NCBI GenBank assembly: GCA_022478985.1
Contig: JAKSZP010014455.1
Coordinates: forward strand, 186,001 to 250,000
DNA length: 64,000 nucleotides
Reading direction: 5' to 3'
Source: Massospora cicadina
Taxonomy: Eukaryota; Entomophthoromycota; Entomophthoromycetes; Entomophthorales; Entomophthoraceae
In this document: piece after piece, positions 47,808 to 59,233 of the stretch
Numbering within the stretch: position 1 is the stretch's first letter
Layout of the letters: each line of letters begins with the position of its first letter
Made by a program: the position numbers and the translations under genes
Notes under the pieces: model-generated
Seen by the model: the letters and a program-made list of their open reading frames with translations, nothing else
Databases searched by the model: none
Told to the model about the DNA's origin: nothing

Positions 47808-48659
47808 ATCCCAATCTAGCTACTAATCACTGATTTTTTTCTTCAAGCATGCTTTACTTGGCTTAACGCCGTCATGAGCTCCCCCATCGTCCTAAACCTG
47901 GCGGTTTAGCTGACAACAAGGGGCTATGTATCCTCTAGGGTGTCTGTTAACTTTTGACGGATATGACTTATTTCCGCTGAATGAGTTGCACAGGTTTAGC
48001 GTACTGAGCAATGGCCAAACGATATGGAGATTGTTAGTCCCTTAAATAAACATAATAAACTTATATAAAATAAGGCAATCGCCTCAGTTTCACTACTTTT
48101 ATTTTGTACAATCTACCCGCAGACTCTCTCTCTGCTTACACTCTCTATTCACTCCTGTTCACTTCTTCTCTCTTATTATCAAAAAACCTCCTCTACTTCT
48201 CTCTCTCACTTAACCCTTAACCCTTGGTATTCCTCAATGGATTTGACACATTTCACTTAGTCAATCTCAATTTGCTATCAATGTAGAATCCGTTCGATCA
48301 TTGAGGCTTCAACGGAATTTTCTCAATGGCCAAATCCTAATTGATTCAAATGATTCACCTCACATTGCTCTTGCCTATTACTCGCCTTTGGAACTCGCTT
48401 CGCCTCTAATTTATGATTCACCAGAACACTAGCTTATCACCCAGTCATATTGAAATCTTGACAGTGTCTTTTATATTTCTTTTTACTTCTTTATTTCTTT
48501 CTATTGCTATATCAGAAGTGTCCATCCCATGGTCAGCCTTACCTGAAAAAATTAAAAGTTTAGCTTAGGCAATGTTATGATAGGAGTTGGCGAATATTTA
48601 GCAATTTTCCCATGATACCATTACCTTTTAAAATATAAAAGGTAGAGGCCTGACCTTAT
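47808..48659. other. LINE4 3' untranslated region and flank
   Basis: No gene. The LINE4 tail (48520-48545) is the only recognisable signal. A CT-rich stretch at about 48110-48200 is low complexity. Confidence 0.5.
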
Positions 48660-48850
48660 CTTAATACTATATGATTTTAAATTTATTGTGGGGAAGGCCG
48701 ACCATGGGATGGACACTTTCCGAATATGACTCAGATGAGACAAAACTTAGTACCAGGGGAGGCACCCCAGAGAAGCGATGCTATCTCTTGTTGCCAGCGG
48801 GAACGCCCTTTATGGGAAGGGGGAGGGAACGTGTGTAGGGGACGTAGCCA

Positions 48851-51800
48851 CTATTGAGCACGTGTGGAGGAAAGGGTCTGATTTGATGAACCAGACTGGG
48901 AACCAGGAGGAGACCAGCTGTCGGCGACGCAGTGGGAGATATCCAAACATCCACGCTTGAAAGTGATCACCAAATGAGACCGGAATCTAAGGACAGCTTC
49001 AGGGAGGGTGGGGATGGATCCAGCGATGGCATCCAAGACAATCGTGTGGATAGTCCACATGGCGATTGAAACCACCAGAGCATGGAGGGAGGGTGGGAGG
49101 GAGGAGGCCATTGATGAAGCAAACATATCTCTTGACAGACTGAAGGGATGTGTTTGATCCTGGCCTAGCAGACGTTGGACTTCGCGCCATATTACTTTAG
49201 AGGTGGGGCACTTCTCCAGGTGGTGAAACAGCGTTCCATACTGGCCACACACGACACAGGATGAGTGTAAAGCATTAGAGCGCTCAGCTGTACGATACAC
49301 CCGCCTCAGGCAGCACCACACTTGGGAGCGGACTTGAGGCTGCAACAGAGGATAGTGTTCGTATTTCCAGATAGTCTTTTGGGTCTCAGTGGAATAAGGG
49401 ATGTCCATCATGTCCAGGTAGTCCACCCTGGATAGGACTTGGGGTCGAATGGGGATCACGCCATCATGGATGGGTAGCCCCTGTACCTCTTGTGTGAACT
49501 GAGGAGAGGAGCGGCCTCTTCGGGTTGTATGTCCACTAATACGGATTCTCCACTCTGCGCTTCGCATGGAGAGTAGGATTCGTTTGTAGTGGGTTTTGGT
49601 CCCAAGAGGACCTGTGGCCGATGTGTGTGATGCGAGTATTTCATCAGGGAGTGGGCGTTTGATGGATTGTTGAGGTACAAGGCTCAGGAGAAGTTGGAGC
49701 GGGCTGCGCGGGACCAGTGTTGGGATGGGAGTTTAGGAGCAGTGACGGCCGCAATCCAGGTGCCCAGGATCTTGGCGGCATGGGCTTTGAAGTCAAGTAG
49801 GCCCATGCCACCATGATGATGAGGGCCAAACATGACATCTAGCCGTACTGGTGGAGGGCGGCCTGACCAAAGCCAACCTTGTAGCAAAGCATACAGGGAT
49901 TTGAAGAAGCTTGGGGAGAAGGGGATGGCCTGGGCTCTGAACCAGACTTTGGATAGGAGCATAGAGTTGGCAAGAACAACCCTGCCAGTGAGGGTAGTAG
50001 GGTGGGCTCTGAGAGAGGCGATTCGCTTCGTCACGTTGTCCAGTATATGGCACTCCATTACTGCTGACGCATATCCACCTGCCTCCAACCACACGCCCAG
50101 ATGGCGTACCGGTCCTATGGTAGGTCGTGGCATAAAGGGGAGCACCAGTGGAGCGGTGTGTTTTGAGTTAGCAAGGCGTGGACGTGGGCGAGCAGATGGG
50201 CCGGGTTGGGAACTACTTGCTGGGGCCCAGCAGTTCTGAAACCGACCAAGGAGGATGATTTCTGTTTGGAGGCGTTCAGTGCCACGTTGCTTACCTGGGA
50301 ATATTCCTGGATGAGGGCTTCAAGCGTGCGTGCATCTTTGTTATTAGACACCCCCACCACGCAATCATTTGCAAATGCCATCATCTTGACTGGGGTTTGG
50401 CCTGGCACATGGACCCCAGTGAGTTGGGCATTCACATTTCACAGTAGTGGGTCAAGGCTGAAGTTGTATAAGAGTGGGCTGAGGGGGTCCCCTTGTCTCA
50501 AGCCCCTTTGAGGGCGGACTACTTCCGTTAGGAAGCCAGGGCTACGTACTGTCATTGTTGCAGATTCCGTGAGCAGCATCACCCAGTTGATGAAGCGAGG
50601 GGGTAAGCGGAATTGATGGAGGCAGGCCCTAAGGTATTCCCAGTTTACTCTATCATAGGTCTTTTGTTGGTCCAAGAATACAAGTGCCCCAGAGGCTGTG
50701 GACGGACACACATTAACCACAGAGTGCACGTTATCCCAAATTGACCTTCTGGGGATGAAACCAAATTGTTCTGGGGAGATGGTGGCAGATGCTACAGTCC
50801 CTAAATGGTTAGCCATGATTTTGTTTAAAATTTTGGTGTCTGTGTTTGTTAGAGATATGGGGCGCCAGTTGGCTAAGTCTAGCCTATCCCCTTTCTTGAA
50901 GAGTGTGACCGTAAAGGCCTCATGTCCTCCTGGTAGGAGGCGCATTTCCAACAGGCTTTGGCTGAGTGAGGCTAGCAGCAATGGGGATATATATTTAAAA
51001 TATTTTTTGTAGAACTCATATGGAATGCCATCTGGGCTTGGGCATTTTCAGTTTGGCGCACCGCGAATGGTAGTCCATAATTCATTCAGAGTAATTAAAT
51101 TCATTATTCTCGGGTATCAGAAAATGGTGCGGATATGAGCTTGGTCGAGAAATTCCGCCATTTTGGCCAGCTGAATTGGTTCAGCTCAGTATAACTCAGA
51201 GTAATATCTTTGCATTTTGATTGCCACTTTGGCCGGTGTGTCCACAATAGAATTATCCAATCTTTGCACCTGTGTGCAGGCCACGCTCTGGCGTGGTGCA
51301 AAATTTTTTTGAAGAAGTATGTGGTGCACTTGTCGCCTTTAGTGATGCATGTGGCCCTGTATTGGACACAAACCCTATGTTTGTGTTACCTTTCAAGTGC
51401 GTTGAGGTGGGCAGCTGCCTCCGCCCACTTCTGGCCCCATGCAGGGCTATATCCTGAGGCTGGAATGTTGGACTCCAAGCGGGCCAATTCCGCCAGTGCG
51501 CACGATATAACTGCTGATGTGGCTCATGAGCGTCTGGATGAGAGATGGCGATAGTGGCGGATGGTGTCTTCTTTGAAAGTTGCCCATATGGAAATGGGGT
51601 CCGTGCAAAATGGTGCAACAAACGATTTTGCCAAAGTTGCCTCTTCCACCCATGTGGAAAATCCTGGTGACGCGAGCTCTGGGGGGTGGATTTTGCGCCA
51701 ATGTGGGGCCTTTGCAACTGTGATGGGTAAGTGGTATGTTATCAAGACCAGTCAGTGGTCAGAGAATTCTATTTTCATTGTTTTGAAGTGGGAGATGTGG

Positions 51801-52433
51801 TGTTGGAATTTCGCCAGCGCTAGAATAAGGTCAATGTGGGTCATGGACCTTGATTGGCCGTTGTGGATGTGGGGACGCATCATGTTTTTGAGCAGTGGGG
51901 CATGTCGTGGCAGCGCATCCATTAACCCAAGGGTGACTTTTAGAACGGGTAGTTCTACATGACCCTGTGGGGCGTGGGGTGAGGGCAGCCACCAGTCCGT
52001 TGGTGAGGTTAGCAACAGTTCACGTCACCAATTAGGAAAGAATCAGGGGGTAGAGGGAGGGATTTGACCAACGAGAAAAATTCCTGACGCTCATGTGCAC
52101 CATTTGGGGTGTAAATGTTGACAATTGTGTGTGCAACATCAGCCCATGAGAAGGTGACAATGAGCACTCGGCCATTTAGGAATGTTTCTGAAGATGTAAA
52201 TTTGAAAAAATTGTTTTTCTGAATTAGCACCCCACAGTGCTTCAACCAAAAGGATAGGGATGGTAGGAGCATTGTTTTCCAAATTTCTCAGAACTTCGTG
52301 GACAGTGGGACTCCTGGATGGCCAGGATATCCATGGGTAAATTGTTTTGTAAAAAACTCAGTTTCCTAGCCCAGGATGGGGAGGCCTTAAGTCTGGCGAT
52401 ATTCAGTATCCTTAGAGTGAAGGTTTCCCCCAT
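48851..52433 (-). pseudogene. LINE B ORF2
   Basis: ATG at 52433 (minus strand) gives GETFTLRILNIARLKAS, with DILAIQESHCPRSSEKFG in the same frame, so copy B preserves an endonuclease start that LINE A has shifted. RT is open at 50439-50981. The active-site box reads FAND (50364-50375) where LINE A has FADD. A stop (TGA) lies near 50440. The C-terminus is open for 238 codons (48851-49567) with CVVCGQYGTLFHHLEKC. Confidence 0.88.
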
Positions 52434-53850
52434 CGCCTATAGGTGCGAGGGGGTGGGCCCCCAGGCCCACCAGCCTCTTCCAGGTCCCCACGGGCTTTCA
52501 CAGCAGCATGGGTATTAGCAGCAACGCTATTGGGGTTTTTGTTAATTTTTGCAGAAAGAGTCGCGTTGGCTTTGGCCTTTGCTTTTTGTTTTCCTGACGT
52601 CGGACAAATTTTTTGTGGTGCAGATAAGTTTGGTGTACCATCAAGTGGGGCAAAAAAATTTTTTGTTTGGGATAGGTCCCAAGTTGGTTTCGACTGGGGC
52701 TTGGGTGCAGCGATTGGGTGAGATTGAATCTCCCATCAGATCCTTGTATTGAGTGGCCCGTTTGGCATGGGCCTCCCAATCTGATTGGGTGATGGATTCC
52801 CAAGTTGCTTCCACCGCAAAGGTCTCCATGTCCTCCTGGCGTTGTGAGTGTGGGATGGTGGTGGTGGCCTTGGCCGCTTCCTTGGCCGCAGTCCTATGGG
52901 CCTGCTTGGCCTTCTTCTGCTCCTGCGGGGAGATGGGCTTTACCTATAGGTAGCAGCCTTCTGCTCCCCACGAGAAAGCCTCCTTGGTGCTTGCAGTTGG
53001 TTCATAGTGCGCCTCTCCACTGGCCATAGCCACCGAGGGGTGCCTTGGAATGTGACGCCCTCTTTGATGGGGCATGCATGTGCCTTATGGCTGAACGCGT
53101 CACAGTGGGTGCAAATGGGGGGCGCGCTGTCCACGGATACCCAGAATGGGTGGGTGGTGTGCCCTGCGATGTCAATAAAGGTGGAGTGCGGGATCTAGGT
53201 TAGGTCCTTCACAATCTCCTCAGTTGGGGTCAGAACTGCGATGGCTTTGCCAGTGCACAGGTGTGACATCAGCATGAAATGTTGCATTTTGAAAGATTGT
53301 ATTTCGCCATATATGGCGAGACCATCTTTCAGGTGTTGCTCCAAAATATCACGTTTTACCGTAGTAGGCAAAAAGTCAAATGTGAGGAAAATTTGGTTTG
53401 ATTTTGTCCATCTGGTGCATTTAGTTTTGATGACCCATTGCCCTTCAAGGAGGTTGATCACTATGCGCACTGCTGCAGCCTCATCTGCTGCTATTTTGCT
53501 TTCAAAACCTAGGTTCAGCCAACCGCATGACATGGAGTGAGGTGCATGTACACCGCAGTCGGGAAAATTTTGTGTACATCTTCACAAAATTTTTCCCATA
53601 GGGCCGTTTTTTGGATGTCCAGATAAACACGGACTCCGAATTCCACCGACAAAAGTGGCTGGGAATGTGGCGTGTTGATGTACTGGTTGCATCGTGCTTG
53701 CCACGTGAGTATCTCTGGGGAAATTGTGACCACCGGTTTTTTTAGATTTTTTTCTATTCCACCAGATTCTCCGGGGCATTTTCAAACGTTAGAGGCCGCA
53801 GGCCTTCCACCTGCTCCTCTTGCCTTGCTTGCCCAACTGCTCCCAGACAT
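52427..53850 (-). pseudogene. LINE B ORF1
   Basis: It starts at the ATG read from 53850 downwards, with TGA (in GTTTGA) about 70 bp in. The frame from 53733 is open through VTISPEILTWQARCNQ. The middle domain is at 53195-53533 and CTHCDAFSHKAHAC lies around 53065-53115. Beyond the A6T7 run (about 52660) an Ala/Lys-rich tail (KAKAKANATLSAK) runs on, and its stop lies just inside the ORF2 start. A few other frameshifts are present. Confidence 0.85.
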
Positions 53851-53960
53851 GGGCGCAGACTAATCCCCTCTATGAGATTATCAAACTAGATTTAGTCTTG
53901 AATTGAATGGGTTGTAAAAGTGTTTGCAACGAGAAAGAAAAGTCCTTAATACTATATGAT

Positions 53961-56932
53961 AATCCTTACAATCTTAGATATTGAGAATGGAATTATGGCA
54001 TATTTACTAATTTAAACGAAAGGTTAACACTAGGTAGTCATATACAATATCACATACTGTGTCATAATATCCTGAATCTGCTATTGACTTATTACTGTTT
54101 TTAATAAATTTTTGTAGTTTATAAAAACTTGTTAATTGAAGGCATTAAAACCAAATATTTTATTTTAGAAAACCAGCTTATTGTTAAGTGTGATAATCAC
54201 AATAATGGTTAAAATAAAAACTTTTACTATCTCTTAATCTCATTTACATGAAAAAGTTGCCATAATATGCAAGGAGATAATACAGTTACTGAAATACTAA
54301 ATATACATATATTTTAAGAAAAGTGTTATAAGAAAACTCAATTTCTAAAATTTAACATCTACTTTTAAAAATATCAGAGAAGCAACATTCCATATAAAAC
54401 TAGGCTTCCACCAAGGATATTAAATACTTATATTAAAATCCATAGTGCACATAATAATGCTATTCTAGCTAATAGAAAAGGTAGGATATAATGATTAAAA
54501 AATAAAGTATATTTTAGGCATATTAACCCAGTTTAATAGGTAAAATCAGGACTAGTAACATATCTATACACTTTCACTCATAATGCTTTTTTGTCTTTTG
54601 GGTGGGATCTTGCAAGAGGAAGAGCGGGGCTTGCCATGTAGTGGTACAAAATTTTTTGGATTTTATATACAAGAGTACCATCCCTGGTCACCTCTGGGAT
54701 AGTTATACCAATGTTTTGCTCAAAAGTACTCATATGAGGGCTAGTATCAAGGTAATGGGAAACATTAGTTTTGTTAATGGGTTTATGAGTATACAGATGA
54801 AAGGCTTGTTATTGGGAATTATAATTGTTTAATAATCAGTATGGTTGATTCTTCATGGGCTTTTTTTTGCAAACTACAACCAATGGCGGCTAGCTTAGTC
54901 AACCTAAGAGACACTGCTGTTATAACCAACAGCGGTTTTTCATTGTTAGCATCCATAGGTACAAACTTAAAAAGCGCAGCGTTAAAAAAATTATGAGTGA
55001 GAGTGTTATAATCTTATTAGTATAAAGTAGCCAAGTACCAGGCAGAACCTGCAAATTTCTCGCTATAATGAACCTAATAGATCTTCTCTATTTTTGAGTA
55101 ATTCCTTAGTACCTATGCATTAGATATGAGCCTGGTGGTGATAATTTAATTCCTTTTTAACTAACTGATGTATACTGTGATCAACTTTTCCTTAAGTTGA
55201 AAACTTTTTAGTTCAAAAAAAGAGATAGAAAACTTTTTTTTGTTCTGATAACATCTTTATTTTAAAGAATATATACGTTTAAACTTAAAAGGAAAGATCT
55301 AGAAGTGATAGTTATACTATAGGTTAAATTTAGCTTCAATTAGATAGTAGATTACATAAAAATTAAGTTTATAAAACTTAATCTCCACAAGTTGATCTAT
55401 TTTATACAGCCACATTGTAGCTTTAACTTGCACTTTCAATATTCTTGATCATTAAAAAGCGTCTGTAGATCCCTTTGAGGCTCTTTTACCTGATAGTTGT
55501 TGTTAATTTATCCAATTCTTTTGAAAATATAATTATCCTCTTAACGTATGATGGAACTCTAGTCAGGATCAGTGGTCTTGTTGCCATATATATTCCTACA
55601 ATAAATTAGATGCATGAGGAATATTTGCTTAAGTAAAATATCATTGGTTTAGTCGTCTAAAAATTTTCTTGGACCTTTTGCAAAGCAATCACCAATTTCA
55701 AAAATACTAATTTAATTGACTGATGTCCAGATTGCTTAATTACTCAACCTCAGTGGGGTAATCAATTAATCTCAATTGTATCGCCATCCCTAGAGGCATT
55801 TGGGTCATTTGTAAGGCATCGTGATATCAGACTAGTTGCCTTCATAGTCAAGGAATTACTAGTGATTATATTCAGTAATAACCAAATAAAGAATTATTAT
55901 AAATTTTAATTAGTTGAGATTGTCCTTAAAAAGCAAAATAGTAGAAATACTCCTAAACCCTACTATCACCAGGGTCTTGGATTTCAATTTGTAGGGAGTA
56001 TGAGCAATCTAATTTAGAAACAAATAGTTGGGTGTGTTTAAAAGTATTGATGGGTTTATTTAGAACTGCTTGTGGACTAATGGCAGGAACATTGAGAAGG
56101 ATAGAATGCTGAATAGTTGGAGAGTCACTGAAAACATATTAACCACATGTGGTGTAACAGTTGAGACTATTTTACTAAAAAGTTTTGGGTTCAAAGTCTG
56201 GGGTTTGACCTTTAAGGTCTACCTTGGAAGTCCCTCAATTAAAATACTAAAAAAAGATTGAGGGTTCCTACAATAAAAAACTTTATTTTCTCAAATTTTA
56301 TCAGTTTCAGTTCATTTGCAAGACTTGAGTGTAGATAGAGGAATTTAGGAATAAAATGAAGTTCTTCATTGGGTACCTCAAACATTCTTTTTTCTTCTCA
56401 CTGTCTTCTTTTTAAGGCATTACCTTGTTCATCGCAGGTTTGCCCAATTTTCCTTAAGTAAAATTTGAAAGACTTAGACGGATGCTGGGTGAGACCCTTG
56501 CATTTCCAGGTGACCATAGTGATAAGAGAAGTGGGACAGCAGCTACCCAATTTCTCTGGTTTGTTGCACAAGTCCCCATTCTATTAAAGTATGTGCCTTT
56601 ATGTGGTACACCATATTTTCATTCAGAAAGGATGCTCATTCCAGTCAAACTTAGTAGTAATGATCAGTGCTCACACATATATGTATGAAAACCTTGAGAT
56701 TAGATACACATGATAACTTTATAATACTATATTTGAAGCAAATATAAGATTTATGTAACATTTAAAGGCAGACCTGAAAATAAATCATATAATACAAATC
56801 TGGTATTAACATAGTATTGTTGTATCATAATATTTTATAATAAACTAGATTGATTAAGCATGGTTAGGTAATGTATAAAAATTTTAAAATTCATATTTAT
56901 ATTTAAATTTTTCTAATTATATATCCCAATTA
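53961..56932. other. AT-rich, no recognisable gene
   Basis: No element ends, tRNA-like boxes or coding motifs could be supported over 3 kb. Short open frames (for example 54602-54832, 56070-56261, 56482-56688) have no family signature and are probably chance. Confidence 0.5.
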
Positions 56933-56946
56933 TATACATCACAACT

Positions 56947-57902
56947 GTCAGCCCCCACCAAGTCAACTACCCATATTAGACCACCCAATTCTACCCCTGC
57001 CAATCAGAGTCAGTTTTGGACCACCCTTCATCCTAAGCAGCCCATCAAACTCCTACCCACCCAAATTCATCCACTATTCTAGTAAGCCAAAATCCATGGA
57101 ATCTATTGGCCAATATTGATAATCAGATAATGTTATCAAGAGTGAGGACTCTGGTCAACCTCTCAGACAATTTGATTATGGTTAGCCAAATTTTTCATTT
57201 CTGGTTTTGACAATACCCTATCCCCAAACGTTATAACCCTAAACCCAATGCTGCCCCCTACCAAAAGTGACCACCAGCTCGCCTTTGCAGCGGTGTCCTC
57301 CCCCACATTGCCCAACCTACACAAAGCAGTGACCCAATCAGTGGCTCAATAACAACTAGGGCTGCCTACACTCTGCTTCCCCCTGATTTCCCCAAATCAG
57401 CCTGCAGCGATATCTCAAAATTGTTTGACAATGCCAAAGCCACTACTATGCATGTCGCTAAACTAGCAGAATTTAACCCATCCACTAAAATCACCTTCCA
57501 TAGTATCTCCAATTTTTCCCAGCTCCATTATATCTGCCTTAAAGCTGAGCATCACTTACAAAATTTTTCAAAGATATCTACTGAGCTGCTTTTGATGAAG
57601 AGGAGGAGAGCTCATTCTACACCACCATCCACCCACACTATGCTGATGCCCCAACGCCCTGGCTATCTGCTTTAGTCTGTTTCTATAATCATAATGACAT
57701 TGTTGTGGCGGATATGTCTTTAGAAAACCCGCCTGACTCCCCTCACCTTCTGCTATGGTGGGTTAACAGTTTATGCCCCGCATGGTTCTATGTTTTTGTT
57801 TTGTCTTCCCGTTTGTTCTTTCAATCAGGATTCTTTTGTTTGTTTTGATTTTTGGTAATGTCCATCTACTGGTCAGCGTACCTCAAATAAATTTTAAAAT
57901 TT
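56947..57902 (+). mobile_element. 5'-truncated LINE-X-type fragment
   Basis: Its end GGTAATGTCCATCTACTGG (57854-57872) continuing TCAGCGTACCTCAAATAA is the tail also seen at 27.09 kb and in the SINE. The open frame 57421-57675 (FDNAKATTMHVAKLAEFN) resembles the helical part at 26.65 kb. Possible flanking duplication: TATACATCACAACT (56933-56946) and TATACAAAATCACAACT (57903-57919), differing by three bases inserted. No RT was found, so it is another ORF1-only or truncated copy. Confidence 0.6.
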
Positions 57903-57919
57903 TATACAAAATCACAACT

Positions 57920-58468
57920 TTGCAAGACAGACATAAGGCCACCAACTGAGATTATTATACAGCCCACGGTGATTGGTTAGCTAGCTTAGCATATCTTAAA
58001 GAGCTTAATAAATCACAATTAAGACTTGCTGACTATTTCTCACTTTTATAATAGTGGCTTATATATCAAACACTGCCAGTTATAACAAATGGCTCATATC
58101 CTACCTAAGATGATAAATTAAAGTTCTTAAATAAGCAAAAGATGAATTAAATGTTTTAAAATAATTAATTTGTAAGCCTTTATATTATAAAAACTAACTA
58201 GGCATAATAAATTAGGTATATTAGTTTTTCTTTCATTTGAGTAGTTTTGAGAGATTTTATTAAAATTACAAATAAACTATAACTCATCAATCCTTTGTTT
58301 TCTATGTCCTCAGCACCTCTACCTGCTGTTTCAGTATAAGAGATGTGAGATACACATCTGAAAGTTTTCTTTCATGCATGCAAATGCATGCAAACCAGTT
58401 CAACTTTTCCGCTAAATACCTCTAGCAACTGTCACACTGAGGAACTTATTACTCCACCTTATACATGT
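57920..58468. other. No recognisable gene
   Basis: AT-rich spacer. GCATGCAAATGCATGCAAA near 58376-58394 is a short tandem pair. Confidence 0.45.
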
Positions 58469-58487
58469 CCACCCACCTTTGGATTTT

Positions 58488-58504
58488 TTTAGTACTAGAT
58501 GGTC
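58488..58504 (-). mobile_element. Micro-insertion with perfect 19-bp duplication
   Basis: The reverse complement reads GACCATCTAGTACTAAA, and its A run extends into the duplication. Both sides carry CCACCCACCTTTGGATTTT (58469-58487 and 58505-58523), identical over 19 bp. This is the clearest of the six sites. Confidence 0.8.
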
Positions 58505-58594
58505 CCACCCACCTTTGGATTTTACATGACCACATTATAGAGCTTGGGATAATTAAGCTTTAATATATTTAAATAATGGTTCATTTATTTTTAT

Positions 58595-58644
58595 GGTGGG
58601 TGCACAAAATACACCCGCATTGTCAAAATATGCCCGCATTAAAA
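58595..58644. repeat. Left terminal inverted repeat of the Merlin element
   Basis: GGTGGGTGCACAAAATAC is followed by two copies of a CCGCATT unit. It pairs with 59184-59233. Confidence 0.9.
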
Positions 58645-58663
58645 TTTTTAAAATACCCCCCTT

Positions 58664-59215
58664 ATGGTGAAACAGTTTTTTGAAAAAATAGTCGAGGAAG
58701 ATAAAATTACTCAGAAGATGAGTTATACGAACTTCCATTGACGGAAGCTTTTTTTGAAAGGATATTTTGCAATTACGAGACACAAAATATCTTTCTTGCC
58801 TGATGTAAGTTGATACCCAACAGTGCAGTCTGTGACAAATGTCAAGGTTGTCAGACCATGAGATACATTAAAAGGGCCTCCTTTAATGATGGTTATATAT
58901 GGTATTGTAAAAAACCATGCACATCATCTAAAAATGTAGGATATGCGACTCAATTTAATTGTCAAAAGTTGGAGTTAAAAAGCATATTTTATATTTTGTA
59001 CAAGTACATTAAAAATGTATCTCTTGTCGACATTGCATATGAGCTCCAAGTTAGTAGGAATACTGTAACCTTTTATTGCGAGTTGGCAAGAAAAGCCATT
59101 CTTGAGTATGCCAAATCATCCAGCGAGAAAATTGGTGGATGGGAGGCGGATGGTTCTTCTAAAAAGGTTTAAATTGATGAAAGTTTTAATGCGGGCATAT
59201 TTTGACAATGCGGGC
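58664..59215 (+). pseudogene. Merlin transposase N-terminal domain, broken at both ends
   Basis: Uninterrupted from 58804 to 59169. It has CDKCQGCQ...WYCKKPC, a zinc ribbon of the Merlin/IS1595 type, then ELQVSRNTVTFYCELARKAI, a helix-turn-helix, and KIGGWEADGSS. A TAA (59170) is followed in frame by IDES, the first catalytic Asp region, and then directly by the right inverted repeat. So the DDE core is deleted. A TGA at 58801 and a frameshift near 58705-58720 interrupt the N-terminus (ATG 58664). The transposase would bind the repeats; without the core it could not cut. Confidence 0.8.
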
Positions 59216-59233
59216 GTATTTTATGCACCCACC
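59184..59233. repeat. Right terminal inverted repeat of the Merlin element
   Basis: Its reverse complement begins GGTGGGTGCATAAAATAC and differs from the left repeat at two positions, one being a CpG/CpA difference. Confidence 0.9.

Larger units (their letters stand above)
41850..48560 (+). mobile_element. LINE4: old, heavily decayed relative of LINE A
   Basis: Segments colinear with LINE A occur in order: ORF1 41.95-42.5 kb, endonuclease 43.5-43.85 kb, RT 44.6-45.2 kb, thumb 45.4-45.5 kb, C-terminal region 45.95-46.26 and 47.41-47.8 kb, and tail GTCCATCCCATGGTCAGCC at 48520-48538. The gap at 46264-47410 is a solo LTR. The left end could not be fixed. Confidence 0.85.
48676..53944 (-). mobile_element. 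LINE copy B, near full length, minus strand
   Basis: It is nearly identical to LINE A and of equal length (about 5.27 kb). It is flanked by the perfect 16-bp duplication CTTAATACTATATGAT (48660-48675, 53945-53960). The 3' tail (reverse complement of 48690-48714) is GTCCATCCCATGGTCGGCC. The perfect duplication implies recent insertion, only about 115 bp beyond the tail of LINE4. Confidence 0.95.
48660..53960. repeat. Target-site duplication of LINE copy B
   Basis: CTTAATACTATATGAT occurs at 48660-48675 and 53945-53960, identical over 16 bp. Confidence 0.93.
58595..59233 (+). mobile_element. Merlin-type (IS1016-like) DNA transposon, internally deleted
   Basis: It is 639 bp with 50-bp terminal inverted repeats (58595-58644, 59184-59233; two mismatches) starting GGTGGGTGCA. 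The 8-bp flanks ATTTTTAT (58587-58594, 59234-59241) are identical, as expected for Merlin (8-9 bp). The coding part has a zinc ribbon and a helix-turn-helix but almost none of the catalytic domain. Confidence 0.88.

Noticed and set aside
48110..48200. CT-rich stretch as a promoter
   Set aside because: Low-complexity sequence in the LINE4 3' region with no gene downstream.
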